A DNA stretch of 43,809 nucleotides from Paenibacillus sp. A3. GTDB lineage: Bacteria; Bacillota; Bacilli; Paenibacillales; NBRC-103111. The DNA lies in assembly GCF_001399685.1 (NCBI RefSeq), contig NZ_JTHN01000024.1:1-43809 (forward strand), written 5' to 3'. The notes beneath the pieces were generated by a model, which worked only from the letters and a program-made list of their open reading frames with translations, ran no database searches and had not been told where the DNA came from. The number at the start of each line of letters is the position of its first letter. Position 1 is the stretch's first letter. The position numbers and the translations under genes are program-made. This document shows, in pieces, positions 8,002-16,286 of this stretch.

Positions 8002-8646
8002 CTATCCCCGCACTCTCGCAATGGCGAGGCCGTCATACGCCGGCAGCAGCACGCCTTCCAGACGCGGATCGCGCGCTATGCTTTCGTTAAATTGGCGCAT
8101 CTTCGTCACGGCGTTGCCGGTCTGCTCCGGATCGGTCGTCTTACCGCGCATCAGCAAGTTGTCGCCAAGGATGAGCGCGCCCGGCCGGGCCAGCTTGATC
8201 GCCCATTCCAAATAATTCGGATAGTTGCCCTTGTCCGCATCGATGAAGAACAGGTCGAACCGCCGTCCTTCCGCCGACAGCGCCTCCAAACTATCCAACG
8301 CCTCGCCAATCCTGTATTCGACCTTGTCGCCGAGCCCGGCTTCGCGCAAGTGCTTGTGCGCCAAGTCCGCATACTCCTGCTTCAGCTCCAGCGATACCAG
8401 CTTGCCGCCGTCGGACAGGCCGCGCGCCAAGCAAATGCCGCTGTAGCCGCCCAGCGCCCCGATCTCCAGCACCTGCTCCGCGCAAACGAGCCGCGTGAGC
8501 ATCGTCAGCAGCCGCCCGTACCCCGGCGCGATCGAAATTTCCGGCATCCCGTTCTCCCGGATGCCTTCCTGCACCCGCTCAAGCTCCGCATCGAGCTCGA
8601 ATAACCCTTCCAAATACGCTTCCGCCGATAATGGCATCTCCGTCAT
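8002..8646 (-). CDS. Class I SAM-dependent O-methyltransferase (family 3, catechol/caffeoyl type)
   Basis: 214 residues. The SAM-binding motif VLEIGALGGYSGICLARGL, the acidic loop LVSLELKQEYADLAHKHL and the metal-binding DLFFIDADKGNYPNYLEWA identify the cation-dependent O-methyltransferase family (YrrM-like). Its substrate in bacilli is not firmly known. GGAGGAGGAA precedes the ATG at 8646. It is a single gene, convergent with the IclR regulator and divergent from the RNA methyltransferase gene. Confidence 0.9.
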   Translation of the reverse strand: MTEMPLSAEAYLEGLFELDAELERVQEGIRENGMPEISIAPGYGRLLTMLTRLVCAEQVLEIGALGGYSGICLARGLSDGGKLVSLELKQEYADLAHKHLREAGLGDKVEYRIGEALDSLEALSAEGRRFDLFFIDADKGNYPNYLEWAIKLARPGALILGDNLLMRGKTTDPEQTGNAVTKMRQFNESIARDPRLEGVLLPAYDGLAIARVRG

Positions 8647-8787
8647 CTCCGTTCTTCCTCCTCCGTTTGGTCCTCGTAGGGCGTACGGCTGTACCGTTCC
8701 TTACCTTTGTTCCCGCCGCCGTTGTATAATCGGGGCCAATCGCCTATACTAGTTTATTGTATGGCTTTTCCAAGGAGTGAGCAAGCG

Positions 8788-9969
8788 TTGACATCGAACA
8801 CCATTGAATTGATTGCTACCGCCCCCATGGGCCTGGAAGCCGTTGTCGCCCGGGAAGTCCGCGACCTCGGATACGATCAGGTGACGGTTGAGAACGGCCG
8901 CGTCACGTTCGTCGGAGACGCGCTGGCGATCGCCCGGGCGAACCTGTGGCTGCGGACCGCGGACCGCGTGTTGGTCAAAATGGGACAGTTCCCGGCGCGC
9001 ACCTTCGACGAGCTGTTTGAAGGCGTCAAAGCGCTGCCTTGGCCGGAATGGATTCCCGAGGACGGCGAGTTTCCGGTCGAAGGACGCTCGCATAAATCGC
9101 AGCTGTCCAGCGTTCCCGCCTGTCAGGGCATCGTGAAGAAAGCCGTCGTCGAAAGCATGAAGCTGCGCTATGGGACCGAATGGTTCCGCGAAACGGGCGG
9201 TCGCTTCGTTATCGAGGTCGCGCTGCTGAACGATATCGCGACGATTACGCTCGATACGACGGGCCCCGGGCTGCACAAGCGCGGCTACCGCAAGCTGGTC
9301 ACCGAAGCGCCGCTGAAGGAAACGCTGGCGGCCGCCATGATCCTGATCAGCCGCTGGCAGCCGGAGCGTCCGCTGTACGATCCGTTCTGCGGCTCCGGGA
9401 CGATCCCGGTCGAAGCGGCCATGATCGGCTGGAATCTGGCGCCGGGCCTGAGACGCAGCTTCAATGCGGAGGCGTGGCCGCTCGTCCCCGAGTCGTTGTG
9501 GCAGGAAGCGCGCGAAGAAGCGTACGACCTCGTGCGCGACGACGTGCCGCTGCAGATCGCCGGTTCGGACATCGACCGCAGCGCGATCGAGGTTGCCCAA
9601 GCGTCGGCCAAAGCGGCCGGATTGGCCAAGGAGCTTAGCCTGCAGACGCTGCCGGTAGCCAAAGCGCGGCCGCAAGGGGATTACGGCTGCATCATTACGA
9701 ACCCTCCTTACGGCGAACGACTGGGCGACCGGAGCGAAGCGGAACGCGCCGTCCGCGATTTCGGACACTTGTATGCGCAGCTCCCCACCTGGTCCGCTTT
9801 TGTCCTGACCCCGGCCAAGCAGTTCGAGCACTACGTGAACCGGCCGGCAGACAAGAAGCGGAAGCTGTTTAACGGACGGATCGAATGCCAATTGTACCAG
9901 TATTTCGCACCCGGCGGCTTATACGCATGGCGCAAGGACCGGGAAGCGAACCCAAGCCCTGAGCAATAA
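8788..9969 (+). CDS. THUMP-domain class I RNA methyltransferase (YpsC/RlmL-like)
   Basis: About 393 residues from a TTG start at 8788, which has AAGGAG ten bases upstream. An ATG at 8761 lies in frame but has no ribosome site, and the family's usual beginning (NTIELIATAPMGLEAVVAREV) fits the TTG. An N-terminal ferredoxin-like/THUMP region is followed by an UPF0020 methyltransferase domain with DPFCGSGTIPVEAAMI and the N6/N2 methylation motif NPPYGERLG. It should modify a guanine in 23S rRNA by analogy with RlmL/RlmK-type enzymes. A TATAAT hexamer at 8725-8730 may be the -10. Confidence 0.9.
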   Translation: MTSNTIELIATAPMGLEAVVAREVRDLGYDQVTVENGRVTFVGDALAIARANLWLRTADRVLVKMGQFPARTFDELFEGVKALPWPEWIPEDGEFPVEGRSHKSQLSSVPACQGIVKKAVVESMKLRYGTEWFRETGGRFVIEVALLNDIATITLDTTGPGLHKRGYRKLVTEAPLKETLAAAMILISRWQPERPLYDPFCGSGTIPVEAAMIGWNLAPGLRRSFNAEAWPLVPESLWQEAREEAYDLVRDDVPLQIAGSDIDRSAIEVAQASAKAAGLAKELSLQTLPVAKARPQGDYGCIITNPPYGERLGDRSEAERAVRDFGHLYAQLPTWSAFVLTPAKQFEHYVNRPADKKRKLFNGRIECQLYQYFAPGGLYAWRKDREANPSPEQ

Positions 9970-9985
9970 GCTCAGGGCTTGATTT
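9954..9985. terminator. Terminator overlapping both convergent stop codons
   Basis: AAGCCCTGAGC (9954-9964) pairs perfectly with GCTCAGGGCTT (9970-9980), loop AATAA, followed by GATTTTT. The loop contains the TAA of the RNA methyltransferase, and the 3' arm contains the TGA of the minus-strand gene at 9972. Confidence 0.88.
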
Positions 9986-10460
9986 TTGCCGGCCGTACCG
10001 GCTTAAAATACCAGACGTAGAACAATCGGGACACCCCGAACGTGAGAAACAAGCTGATCCAGCTCCAATACCAGGTCCAGTGCAAGTAATCGATAAGCCG
10101 GGTACAGCGCTCGATCACGTATTCCGGCACCATGATTCCGGTCGTAAACGCCGCGTAATACGCGAGCTTCACCCATCCGCCCCGGCGCTCGGGATAATAC
10201 AGCATAAAGAAAATACAAATGACCGGATAGACGAAATATTCGAATGTGAAGCTGGTGGCATTCACCTTCCAGAATAACCGGACCGGATAGGCAATCCATC
10301 CCCACTCGACCACAAGAAGTCCGAGGTGCCACGTGATGCACTGCTTAAATAAAAAAACCGTAAGCGCGTTGCGGTACTTGTCCCTCGGAATGAACAAAAG
10401 GGAAGCCAGCGTCATCCCCCAGACAAAGACAAGAATCCACTGCTCGATGAATCTGCTCAT
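9972..10460 (-). CDS. CBO0543-like polytopic membrane protein (second of a pair)
   Basis: About 162 residues, with four to five hydrophobic segments rich in Trp and Tyr. Conserved-looking FEYFVYP and YYPER segments match the uncharacterised CBO0543 family common in Bacillota. The start ATG at 10460 overlaps the stop of the preceding paralogue (ATGA) and has GGAG eight bases upstream. The frame continues upstream to 10571 only as an overlap with the other gene. Function unknown. Confidence 0.75.
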   Translation of the reverse strand: MSRFIEQWILVFVWGMTLASLLFIPRDKYRNALTVFLFKQCITWHLGLLVVEWGWIAYPVRLFWKVNATSFTFEYFVYPVICIFFMLYYPERRGGWVKLAYYAAFTTGIMVPEYVIERCTRLIDYLHWTWYWSWISLFLTFGVSRLFYVWYFKPVRPAKIKP

Positions 10461-10954
10461 AACCGTTTCTCCGATAAGCCTGCGACAGACTTTCCCGGTT
10501 CCTCCCGAACGAACCACAAGTACACCCGTCGGGTAATATAAAGGGCGCTTGAAAAGGTAAGATACAGCCAAAACGGCGAAGCGTGTAATTTCACAAGTGA
10601 AGTAAAACGGGCCATTACACTGTAAAATACGACGAAAATTGTGGCAAACAGCACATAATGCCCGATCTGATGAACCGTGCTTTTCCGCTCGGGATACGTA
10701 TAGTGAAACCAGACGGAATAGGCCGGAAACAGAATAAACTCAAACGTGAAATTAATTGCCGTCGCCCTCGGCAATTCCCGCACCGGAAATTCGAAGAAGG
10801 ACAAGCTTGTAAGCACTAAACTCAACAACCAGGTCAGCGTTTGAAAGATAAAGATTAGAAGCACGGTCGCTCTCACACGTCGGCGCCCGGTCATACAGAG
10901 CAGCAGCACGCTGGCGATCCACATCAACAGCAGGATGGATTGTTCCTCGGCCAT
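10457..10954 (-). CDS. CBO0543-like polytopic membrane protein (first of a pair)
   Basis: 165 residues, with five hydrophobic segments. It shares with the downstream gene the block T-x-F-T-F-E-(Y/F)-x-(V/L)-(Y/F)-P, then a YPER motif, so the two are tandem duplicates that have diverged strongly. GGAGGA precedes the ATG. The pair is translationally coupled by a 4-base overlap, suggesting a hetero-oligomer. Function unknown; family members are often found in spore formers. Confidence 0.75.
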   Translation of the reverse strand: MAEEQSILLLMWIASVLLLCMTGRRRVRATVLLIFIFQTLTWLLSLVLTSLSFFEFPVRELPRATAINFTFEFILFPAYSVWFHYTYPERKSTVHQIGHYVLFATIFVVFYSVMARFTSLVKLHASPFWLYLTFSSALYITRRVYLWFVREEPGKSVAGLSEKRL

Positions 10955-11084
10955 GGGGTATCAGTCCTCCGTTGCAACTTCATCGGGTTGGCCGATGAAT
11001 GTTGTCAACAATGTCTTGAACGATACCTTCCAATATTTCCATTTGCCTGCCGCTTTAACCTCCCTGCCCCCTTTTTGGAAAAAA

Positions 11085-11142
11085 GCAAAAAATCCTTGCG
11101 AGACCGGAGCGAAAGATTCAGCTTGGGGCCTTGTAAGGATTT
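11085..11142 (-). terminator. Terminator of the DUF2935 gene
   Basis: On the minus strand AAATCCTT (11142-11135) pairs with AAGGATTT (11097-11090), followed by a T-rich run TTTTTTGC. It lies 17 bases beyond the stop at 11159. Confidence 0.7.
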
Positions 11143-11158
11143 ATTCGATTCGTTCGCG

Positions 11159-11968
11159 CTAAGTCTCGACGCGGGGACGGGCCGGGTCGCAGACCGGCTC
11201 TTTATGCTGCGCTACTTGAGCAAGCTTCGTCAGATAGTAGCATTCCTCGCGCGACATATGATCGGCCATTAAAGGAGACAGCGTTCCGAGCGCCTGTTTG
11301 CTAAGCCGAAGCTCTTCCAGCTCCCGCAAAAACTGCATGAACAGCGCCATCTCGAGCTCCACTTCCTTGCCGAAACGCGCCAAGGCGGGAAACTTCTTCA
11401 CGTTCGCGCGCAAATATCCGGCCAGCTCGACCGCCTTCAAATAAAACTCGCGAAAATGCTGATCGAACGTCCGGGCCATCTCGGTCAAACGCGATTCCGC
11501 CATATCGAGATCGCCTGCAATCGAGCTCGCATGCCCATAGGCGTCCTGCAGCCAAACCAGATGATGATGAAGCTCATGGAACACGGGGGCCGGTTGACCG
11601 GAAAGCAAACTCCCCAATACCCGCAAATATTCCTCCGCCTCGTTCACCATATGGTTCAGAAAAGAAGCCGACAGTCCGATCGTGATCTTCCCGATCAATT
11701 GTCTCTGCAGCAGATGCAGCTTGTAGCTGCGCAATTGCTGGGTCAAACGGTACGCCTCCCGCGTAATCTCGCTCAGCCGCTCGCGCTCTTGCGTCTTGCG
11801 GGCGCGCTGCAGCAGACCGTCGAAGGCCGCGATCATCGCCCGGGCCCGCGTCACCTCTTCGGATTCGTCCGCAGAAAGCGAATCTTTAATAAACCGAGCA
11901 TGATCTCCCATCACCTGCAGCCAGAACCGGTGTTCGAACGCCGCGGATGTCTCGAAATCCGTTGCCAT
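11159..11968 (-). CDS. DUF2935 family protein (two ferritin-like helical bundles)
   Basis: About 269 residues from ATG 11968; the upstream extension to 12031 lacks a ribosome site. The N-terminal EHRFWLQVMGDHARFIKDSL and the repeated E...H pattern in the second half (ELEMALFMQFLRELEEL, MADHMSREECYYL) are typical of DUF2935, an all-helical family with two bundles that may bind metal. No signal peptide. It lies 116 bases downstream of the riboswitch-controlled small gene without a visible terminator, so the c-di-GMP switch may also control it. Confidence 0.8.
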   Translation of the reverse strand: MATDFETSAAFEHRFWLQVMGDHARFIKDSLSADESEEVTRARAMIAAFDGLLQRARKTQERERLSEITREAYRLTQQLRSYKLHLLQRQLIGKITIGLSASFLNHMVNEAEEYLRVLGSLLSGQPAPVFHELHHHLVWLQDAYGHASSIAGDLDMAESRLTEMARTFDQHFREFYLKAVELAGYLRANVKKFPALARFGKEVELEMALFMQFLRELEELRLSKQALGTLSPLMADHMSREECYYLTKLAQVAQHKEPVCDPARPRVET

Positions 11969-12083
11969 CCCTGTCTCTGCCTCCCCGTCGGCCGGTAAGC
12001 CGTCATGTGCTACAAGCATCGTATGCACCACGACCGGGGCGAGTGCCTATTCGGAAGAGAGATTCGGGATCGGCAAGCGGCCT

Positions 12084-12389
12084 CTAGGCGTGACGAAGGT
12101 CCTGCGCCCGGCAGCTCCAATAATCGAAGAGCGACATGAAGACTTCATTGTCCGCTTCGCACCGTACGGAAAGCTTCACTTCGCCGCGCCAATAAAACGT
12201 AATGACCTGCCGGCTGCGCCCTTTAACCATTTCGACGTCCCAGCATGAGGATGCGAGCTCGTACACCTCGCGATTAATGAACATTTTCGGGCCTTCGCTC
12301 GACAAAAAAACGCCGACGAAATCGTTGCCCACTTTCGTATAGAAGCCTTGCTTCGTCATGATGCTCCGTCCTTGGCTCTGATCTGCCAT
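12084..12389 (-). CDS. Small uncharacterised protein downstream of a c-di-GMP riboswitch
   Basis: 101 residues from ATG 12389, with AAGGAG nine bases upstream; the longer frame to 12497 runs into riboswitch and terminator DNA and is not the gene. The protein is soluble and beta-rich (FYTKVGNDFVGVFLSS, QVITFYWRGEVKLSVRC), with two Cys and several aromatic residues. I do not recognise a family. Its control by c-di-GMP-I RNA places it among genes tied to the motile/sessile or sporulation switch. Confidence 0.75.
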   Translation of the reverse strand: MADQSQGRSIMTKQGFYTKVGNDFVGVFLSSEGPKMFINREVYELASSCWDVEMVKGRSRQVITFYWRGEVKLSVRCEADNEVFMSLFDYWSCRAQDLRHA

Positions 12390-12413
12390 CCGTTCTCGCT
12401 CCTTTATATGCAA

Positions 12414-12446
12414 ACAAAAAGACTCTCCGTTGACGGTACGGGAGTC
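12414..12446 (-). terminator. Intrinsic terminator of the c-di-GMP riboswitch
   Basis: On the minus strand GACTC...CGT pairs with ACG...GAGTC (12446-12421), followed by TTTTTG (12420-12415). It lies between the aptamer and the ribosome site of the small gene, so it is the expression platform. The 3' flank of aptamer stem P1 and the terminator 3' arm share ACGGAGA (12471-12465 and 12430-12424), so the terminator 5' arm could pair with either. Confidence 0.8.
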
Positions 12447-12468
12447 CGCATCTATCATCGCGCGTCTC

Positions 12469-12568
12469 CGTGCCTTCGGTAAACTGGCTGGCATCACGCA
12501 ACCTCGGCGCCTAAGCTCCTATGCTTTGCGCCCGCGGGCCTTCGCCCGGTTTGCCTTTATCGAGCACG
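12469..12568 (-). promoter_or_regulatory. c-di-GMP-I (GEMM) riboswitch aptamer
   Basis: Read on the minus strand, the region contains the GEMM-I signature blocks in order: AAAGGCAAACC, a CGGGC-GAAG-GCCCG hairpin, GCGCAAAGC, a second stem closed by GCAU/AUGC, then GCCAGCCAGTTTACCGA. CGTGC (12568-12564) and GCACG (12473-12469) close P1. The GAAG loop departs from the usual GAAA. This class binds cyclic di-GMP. Whether binding turns the gene on or off is not proved by sequence; alternative pairing suggests the ligand-bound form would free the terminator. Confidence 0.88.
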
Positions 12569-12658
12569 CTCGAAAATTGTCTTTTTGTGTATGATTGAAT
12601 CTCATCTCTTAGGATAAAAGATCAACCCTGCAGAATACATAGTTCTTACGGCCTATTT

Positions 12659-13891
12659 TCATGGATTTTCATGTGAATTATGAAACATTTTATAGACTTG
12701 CTGGCCTTTCCAGTAAAAATATATTCCTCCCACCGTTACGACTGCCATCACAGAGAACAGCGGACCGCCTCCCCATTCCGACAAAAGCACGCCGCCCGCC
12801 AAAGGACCGAGAAAATGCCCGAGATTCGTAAACGACTGCGCGCCGAAGTACGTGCCCCGCATGCCCTCCGGCGCCAATCGGTCGATCAGCATGTTCGTTG
12901 CCGGAAAATTCAGCACTTCCCCGATGGTGAACAAAACCATGGAGATCATAAATCCGATCCAGCCGGCAGAGACCGCATAGCCGATATCCCCGAGCGCAAA
13001 CATGAGACCGCCTACCGCAATGGCCGCCATCGGACCGCGGCTTTCGAACATTTTCGACAGCGGCACCTGCAGCAGGACGACCGTCACCGCATTGATCGTC
13101 ATCAACAGTGCGAACAGAGTCGCCCCGTCGGCTACGCTTTGCTGCACGTATTGTGACAGAGTGGACATCATCTGCGAATAGCCGATCGCGCCGATGATTC
13201 CGCCTGCAATGTAATAACGGAACACGCGGTCGCTCGCGATGACCCGCCAAGCCGAACGGACCGTCACCCCGCTGCGGTGCTCGCCTTCGATCTGACGAAT
13301 GCCGAACGCCTGCAGCAGCGCATAGAGCAAACCCGCGTAGGTCAAATAAACGAAGGCTGTAACCAGAAACGGCAGCCAGGCTTCAAACATGCCGAAGTAG
13401 GCGCCGAGCAGCGGTCCGACGGCTACGCCGACATTGATCGCCAGATAACGCAACGTGAAGACGTTAAGCCGCTTTTCTTTCACCGTCACGTCGGCCATCA
13501 GCGCTTGCGATACCGGCTCGTAGAGCGAACGGCAGAGCCCGTTCAGCATATTGAACAGCATGAAGAGCAGCGGCGATTTGGCAAGCGCAAAGCCGGCAAA
13601 GACGATCACCCAGCCGATCAAGGCAACCATCATGATGAACTTGCGTCCCAGACGGTCGGACAAAGCTCCGCCGACGAAGCCGCCCGCCATGCCGGCAAGC
13701 GAGCCGATGCCGATGATCGCGCCGATCGTGATCGGATGCAGCCCCGACTCCCGCGACAAATAAATGGCCAGAAACGGCATGCTCATGGACGAAGCGATCC
13801 GCGCCAGAGCGGTTCCTACAAGCAGCACATGCACGATCGGATGATACTCGCGTAAGAAATGAAGCAAACGAGACTTTACAGCTGCGAACAT
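12659..13891 (-). CDS. MFS transporter (MdtG/drug efflux type)
   Basis: About 410 residues from ATG 13891, with GGAGAGAAGG upstream; the frame stays open to 13984 without a better start. Twelve hydrophobic segments, the motif-A loop GGALSDRLGRKFIMM between helices 2 and 3, and a helix-5 region FNMLNGLCRSLYEPVSQALMAD mark a proton-coupled exporter of the major facilitator superfamily. It is monocistronic and its substrate is unknown. The riboswitch leader of the next gene begins about 90 bases downstream. Confidence 0.85.
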   Translation of the reverse strand: MFAAVKSRLLHFLREYHPIVHVLLVGTALARIASSMSMPFLAIYLSRESGLHPITIGAIIGIGSLAGMAGGFVGGALSDRLGRKFIMMVALIGWVIVFAGFALAKSPLLFMLFNMLNGLCRSLYEPVSQALMADVTVKEKRLNVFTLRYLAINVGVAVGPLLGAYFGMFEAWLPFLVTAFVYLTYAGLLYALLQAFGIRQIEGEHRSGVTVRSAWRVIASDRVFRYYIAGGIIGAIGYSQMMSTLSQYVQQSVADGATLFALLMTINAVTVVLLQVPLSKMFESRGPMAAIAVGGLMFALGDIGYAVSAGWIGFMISMVLFTIGEVLNFPATNMLIDRLAPEGMRGTYFGAQSFTNLGHFLGPLAGGVLLSEWGGGPLFSVMAVVTVGGIYFYWKGQQVYKMFHNSHENP

Positions 13892-14031
13892 CGTACCGAC
13901 CTTCTCTCCGTATATAACCCCCGGTATATTTAAACCTTCGGTAAAATTAGCCATGGAATGAAACCGGATTTCATTATACAGCAATTGGTCGAGCCTGCCC
14001 AGACATTCGGCAAAAAATTATGGCGTGACGG

Positions 14032-14066
14032 AAAAAGAGCCCGTCCGCCTGGACGAGCTCTTTCTG
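14032..14066 (-). terminator. Terminator of the phytase-like gene
   Basis: Minus strand AAAGAGCTCGTCC, loop AGGC, GGACGGGCTCTTTTT. This is a long stem with a T tail just after the stop at 14078. Confidence 0.88.
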
Positions 14067-14077
14067 CACTGACGATT

Positions 14078-15568
14078 TTATTTTAACTCTTCGCCGACCT
14101 GGATGAGGTACATTTGCGTCGGGTTGCCGTTCACCTTCAGCTGGCCTCTGTCGTCGTAGCCGTCCACGCCGAAATCGTTGTCGTTTACAACGGCGATCGT
14201 CTGCTTGTCCACGACCGCGAGCCCTTCCAGCTTCTCGTGCGGATAGCCCAGCTTCGCCACGTCCACGATCAGTTCCTTGCCGGCCGGCACGATGCCTTTT
14301 TCCTTGATTTGCGCCAGCGTCAGCTTCTCCAGATTGTCGCTGTGCTCCGTCCCGAGCAGGTTGGTCGCCGCCGAGAAGTCCGCCCGGTAAATGCGCTTGA
14401 TTTGCGCTTCCTTGCCGCTGTTTTTATCGCGCTCGTCCACCAGCAGCACATCGGTGCTCAAGGCGGACAAGTCGCTGATGACGACGTCCTTCTGCTTCAC
14501 ATTCGTGAACGAATCGGCGTTCTCCGCGATGTACAAATATTCGCCGACGACTTTTTTGGCGGCCAGATCCATCTTCAGGATGCGCATATTGCGGGACGCC
14601 TCGCCCGTCTTTTTGTCCGGAACCGCCATCGGGCTTTGGATCGAAGCGTACAAATATTTGCCGTCCGGCGAAATCGTGACGCCTTCGAAGCCGCGGTTCG
14701 GAATCCGCTTCGCGTACACCGCCGGCAAAATGTCATAGATCTCCGTTTGCGCGCCCGCGGCAACCAATTGCTCCTTCGCTCCCTGCGGCACGTACCGTCC
14801 GACAACCGTACCGTCGCGCTTCACCTGCAGCACGGAAGGACGGTACTCGTCCGACAGCCAGAACGTGTCGTCCACCGGGTTATAGGCGATGCCTTCGAGG
14901 TCCAGCCCGTCCGGATCGTAAGCCAGCTTCTTCGTGCCGCTGCCGTCGTACGGAACTTCGTCGCTGCCTTCCGCGTTCGGCAGACCGGTGAGCTCCGCCG
15001 TCTTGCTGAACTTGTCCGTTTTCCCTGCCGGCAAATGCAGCTTGATCGTTTCGAGCACTTCGATCGTTCCGCCAGCCGCTTTAATCTTGTAGATGCGCGG
15101 CACATACGCCTCGTTCGGGAACGTGCGCAGCTTGTCCTTGCCGAACTCGCCGTTCGGCCCGCGGTCGGCCAGCGTATAGAACACGTCGGCCGGGTCGCCC
15201 GGCAGATGGACCAGCCCCGAGAAGCCGCCTTCTTTCAGACTGCCGACTAGCGTCCCCGGATTTTTCCACTCGTGCACAGCGGCGACCTTCGGCATCTCCT
15301 TCAGCCGGATCGACTGCGTCCATTCGTTCCATTCCACCTGCTTGCCGAGCGCTTCTCCCAGCGCGCGCAGCGGGACATAGGTACTGCCGTCGATCAGGAC
15401 GGGAGCCTTGTCCGTCTTCACTTCTTTACCGCCCGACCAGATACCGAACTTCGTGCCGATCGCTTCCATACCGCCTTCCGCGGCTGCTGCGGTTTGCGCT
15501 CCCATGAGCGTCATTGCGGCAAGCGACAGGACCAGCCATTTTCTCTTTTTCAACCAACGTTTCATCAT
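14078..15568 (-). CDS. Secreted phytase-like esterase-domain protein with N-terminal copper-amine-oxidase-type domain
   Basis: About 496 residues. Start ATG 15568 has GGAGGGG seven bases upstream. A basic signal peptide (MMKRWLKKRKWLVLSLAA...) ends near AAAAEGG. Residues about 45-90 (APVLIDGSTYVPLRALGEALG...WTQSIRL) match the Cu_amine_oxidN1 module, a common Paenibacillus cell-surface stalk. The rest matches the 'esterase-like activity of phytase' beta-propeller family (FSGLVHLPGDPADVFYTLADRG, DLEGIAYNP, GFEGVTISPDGKYLYASIQ, LEGLAVVD). It is exported and may hydrolyse phosphoesters; real substrate unknown. Confidence 0.85.
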   Translation of the reverse strand: MMKRWLKKRKWLVLSLAAMTLMGAQTAAAAEGGMEAIGTKFGIWSGGKEVKTDKAPVLIDGSTYVPLRALGEALGKQVEWNEWTQSIRLKEMPKVAAVHEWKNPGTLVGSLKEGGFSGLVHLPGDPADVFYTLADRGPNGEFGKDKLRTFPNEAYVPRIYKIKAAGGTIEVLETIKLHLPAGKTDKFSKTAELTGLPNAEGSDEVPYDGSGTKKLAYDPDGLDLEGIAYNPVDDTFWLSDEYRPSVLQVKRDGTVVGRYVPQGAKEQLVAAGAQTEIYDILPAVYAKRIPNRGFEGVTISPDGKYLYASIQSPMAVPDKKTGEASRNMRILKMDLAAKKVVGEYLYIAENADSFTNVKQKDVVISDLSALSTDVLLVDERDKNSGKEAQIKRIYRADFSAATNLLGTEHSDNLEKLTLAQIKEKGIVPAGKELIVDVAKLGYPHEKLEGLAVVDKQTIAVVNDNDFGVDGYDDRGQLKVNGNPTQMYLIQVGEELK

Positions 15569-15673
15569 GACGATACCCCTCCGGCGAATCATACTAGGTT
15601 CTTGGACTCACTTTTCCTAGCATAGTTCCCGATTGTTTTGACGATGTAAAGGGCATATGAAGATTTTGTTAAG

Positions 15674-15713
15674 ATAAGAAAAACCTCCCGGCCGCAAGCT
15701 GCGTCAGGAGGTT
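15674..15713 (-). terminator. Terminator after the DUF1450 gene
   Basis: Minus strand AACCTCC (15713-15707) pairs with GGAGGTT (15688-15682), followed by TTTTCTT. It lies seven bases after the stop at 15720. Confidence 0.8.
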
Positions 15714-15719
15714 CGTCCG

Positions 15720-15947
15720 TCATTTCTTCTTAATATACTTGCTCGCTTTCTCAATCGCTTCGTCTTCCGTTGCGCCGGTCACGTACCGGCCGTTAATATA
15801 AATGAAGGCAAACCGCGAGCACGGGCCGCAATAGGACTTGCAGCCGACCTTGATGTCGGCGTCAGGCGCCAGCTTCTGCAGCTTCGGCAGCGCGGTTTTC
15901 ATTCTCATATGCTTGCATTTGTCGCAGACGCGAATATCGTTGGCCAT
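15720..15947 (-). CDS. DUF1450 family small Cys-rich protein (YuzB-like)
   Basis: 75 residues. Cysteines sit at 8 and 11 (CDKC) and again in GCKSYCGPC (36, 40, 43), followed by FAFIYINGRYVTGATEDEAIEK, a thioredoxin-fold-like tail. This is the DUF1450/UPF0349 pattern, whose members may bind an iron-sulfur cluster or act in redox. It follows the HesB-like gene by 36 bases, so the two are probably co-transcribed, consistent with an Fe-S theme. Confidence 0.85.
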   Translation of the reverse strand: MANDIRVCDKCKHMRMKTALPKLQKLAPDADIKVGCKSYCGPCSRFAFIYINGRYVTGATEDEAIEKASKYIKKK

Positions 15948-15983
15948 GCGGAGTTATCCTTTCTGAGACACCCTAGCGGCGGA

Positions 15984-16286
15984 TTAATGGTCGCCGTGGT
16001 TGCCTTTGCTCGGATTGGTGACCGCAAAGCCTTCCTCCGGCAAATAGAAGTAGTCGACGCGCACGCCGTCCAGCAGCGGCTCGTCCTTCTGCAAAATAAC
16101 GTCGATTCCGCTGTCGGTAGTTACGACCACGTCATTCTCCGTAGGCGTGTCCATTCCGAGTCCGTAGTGCGCATGATCGCCGTGCTTGTGCGTTACATAT
16201 ACGCGAAGCTTCAATTCTTTGTTTTCCTCTTGTTCCATCTCAGCCAAAAGCACCTTGGCGGCATTGCGCGAAATTTTGCATTTCAT
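15984..16286 (-). CDS. HesB/IscA-like domain protein (lacks the usual scaffold cysteines)
   Basis: About 100 residues from ATG 16286 (MKCKISRNAAKVLLAEME); ATG 16298 abuts the ribosome site and is less likely. The N-terminal helix followed by strands LKLRVYVTHKHGDHAHYGLGMD and ...DGVRVDYFYLPEEGFAVTNP fits the Fe-S biosynthesis (HesB-like) fold, as in YneR/YqkB of bacilli. The C-terminal CxC of true A-type carriers is absent, leaving a His-rich loop and C-terminus (THKHGDHAH, GNHGDH) that could bind metal. Partner gene: the DUF1450 protein. Confidence 0.75.
   Translation of the reverse strand: MKCKISRNAAKVLLAEMEQEENKELKLRVYVTHKHGDHAHYGLGMDTPTENDVVVTTDSGIDVILQKDEPLLDGVRVDYFYLPEEGFAVTNPSKGNHGDH

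Noticed and set aside
14114..15250. 378-codon plus-strand open frame
   Set aside because: Antisense to the phytase-like gene; His/Arg/Val/Leu-rich with no domain or ribosome site.
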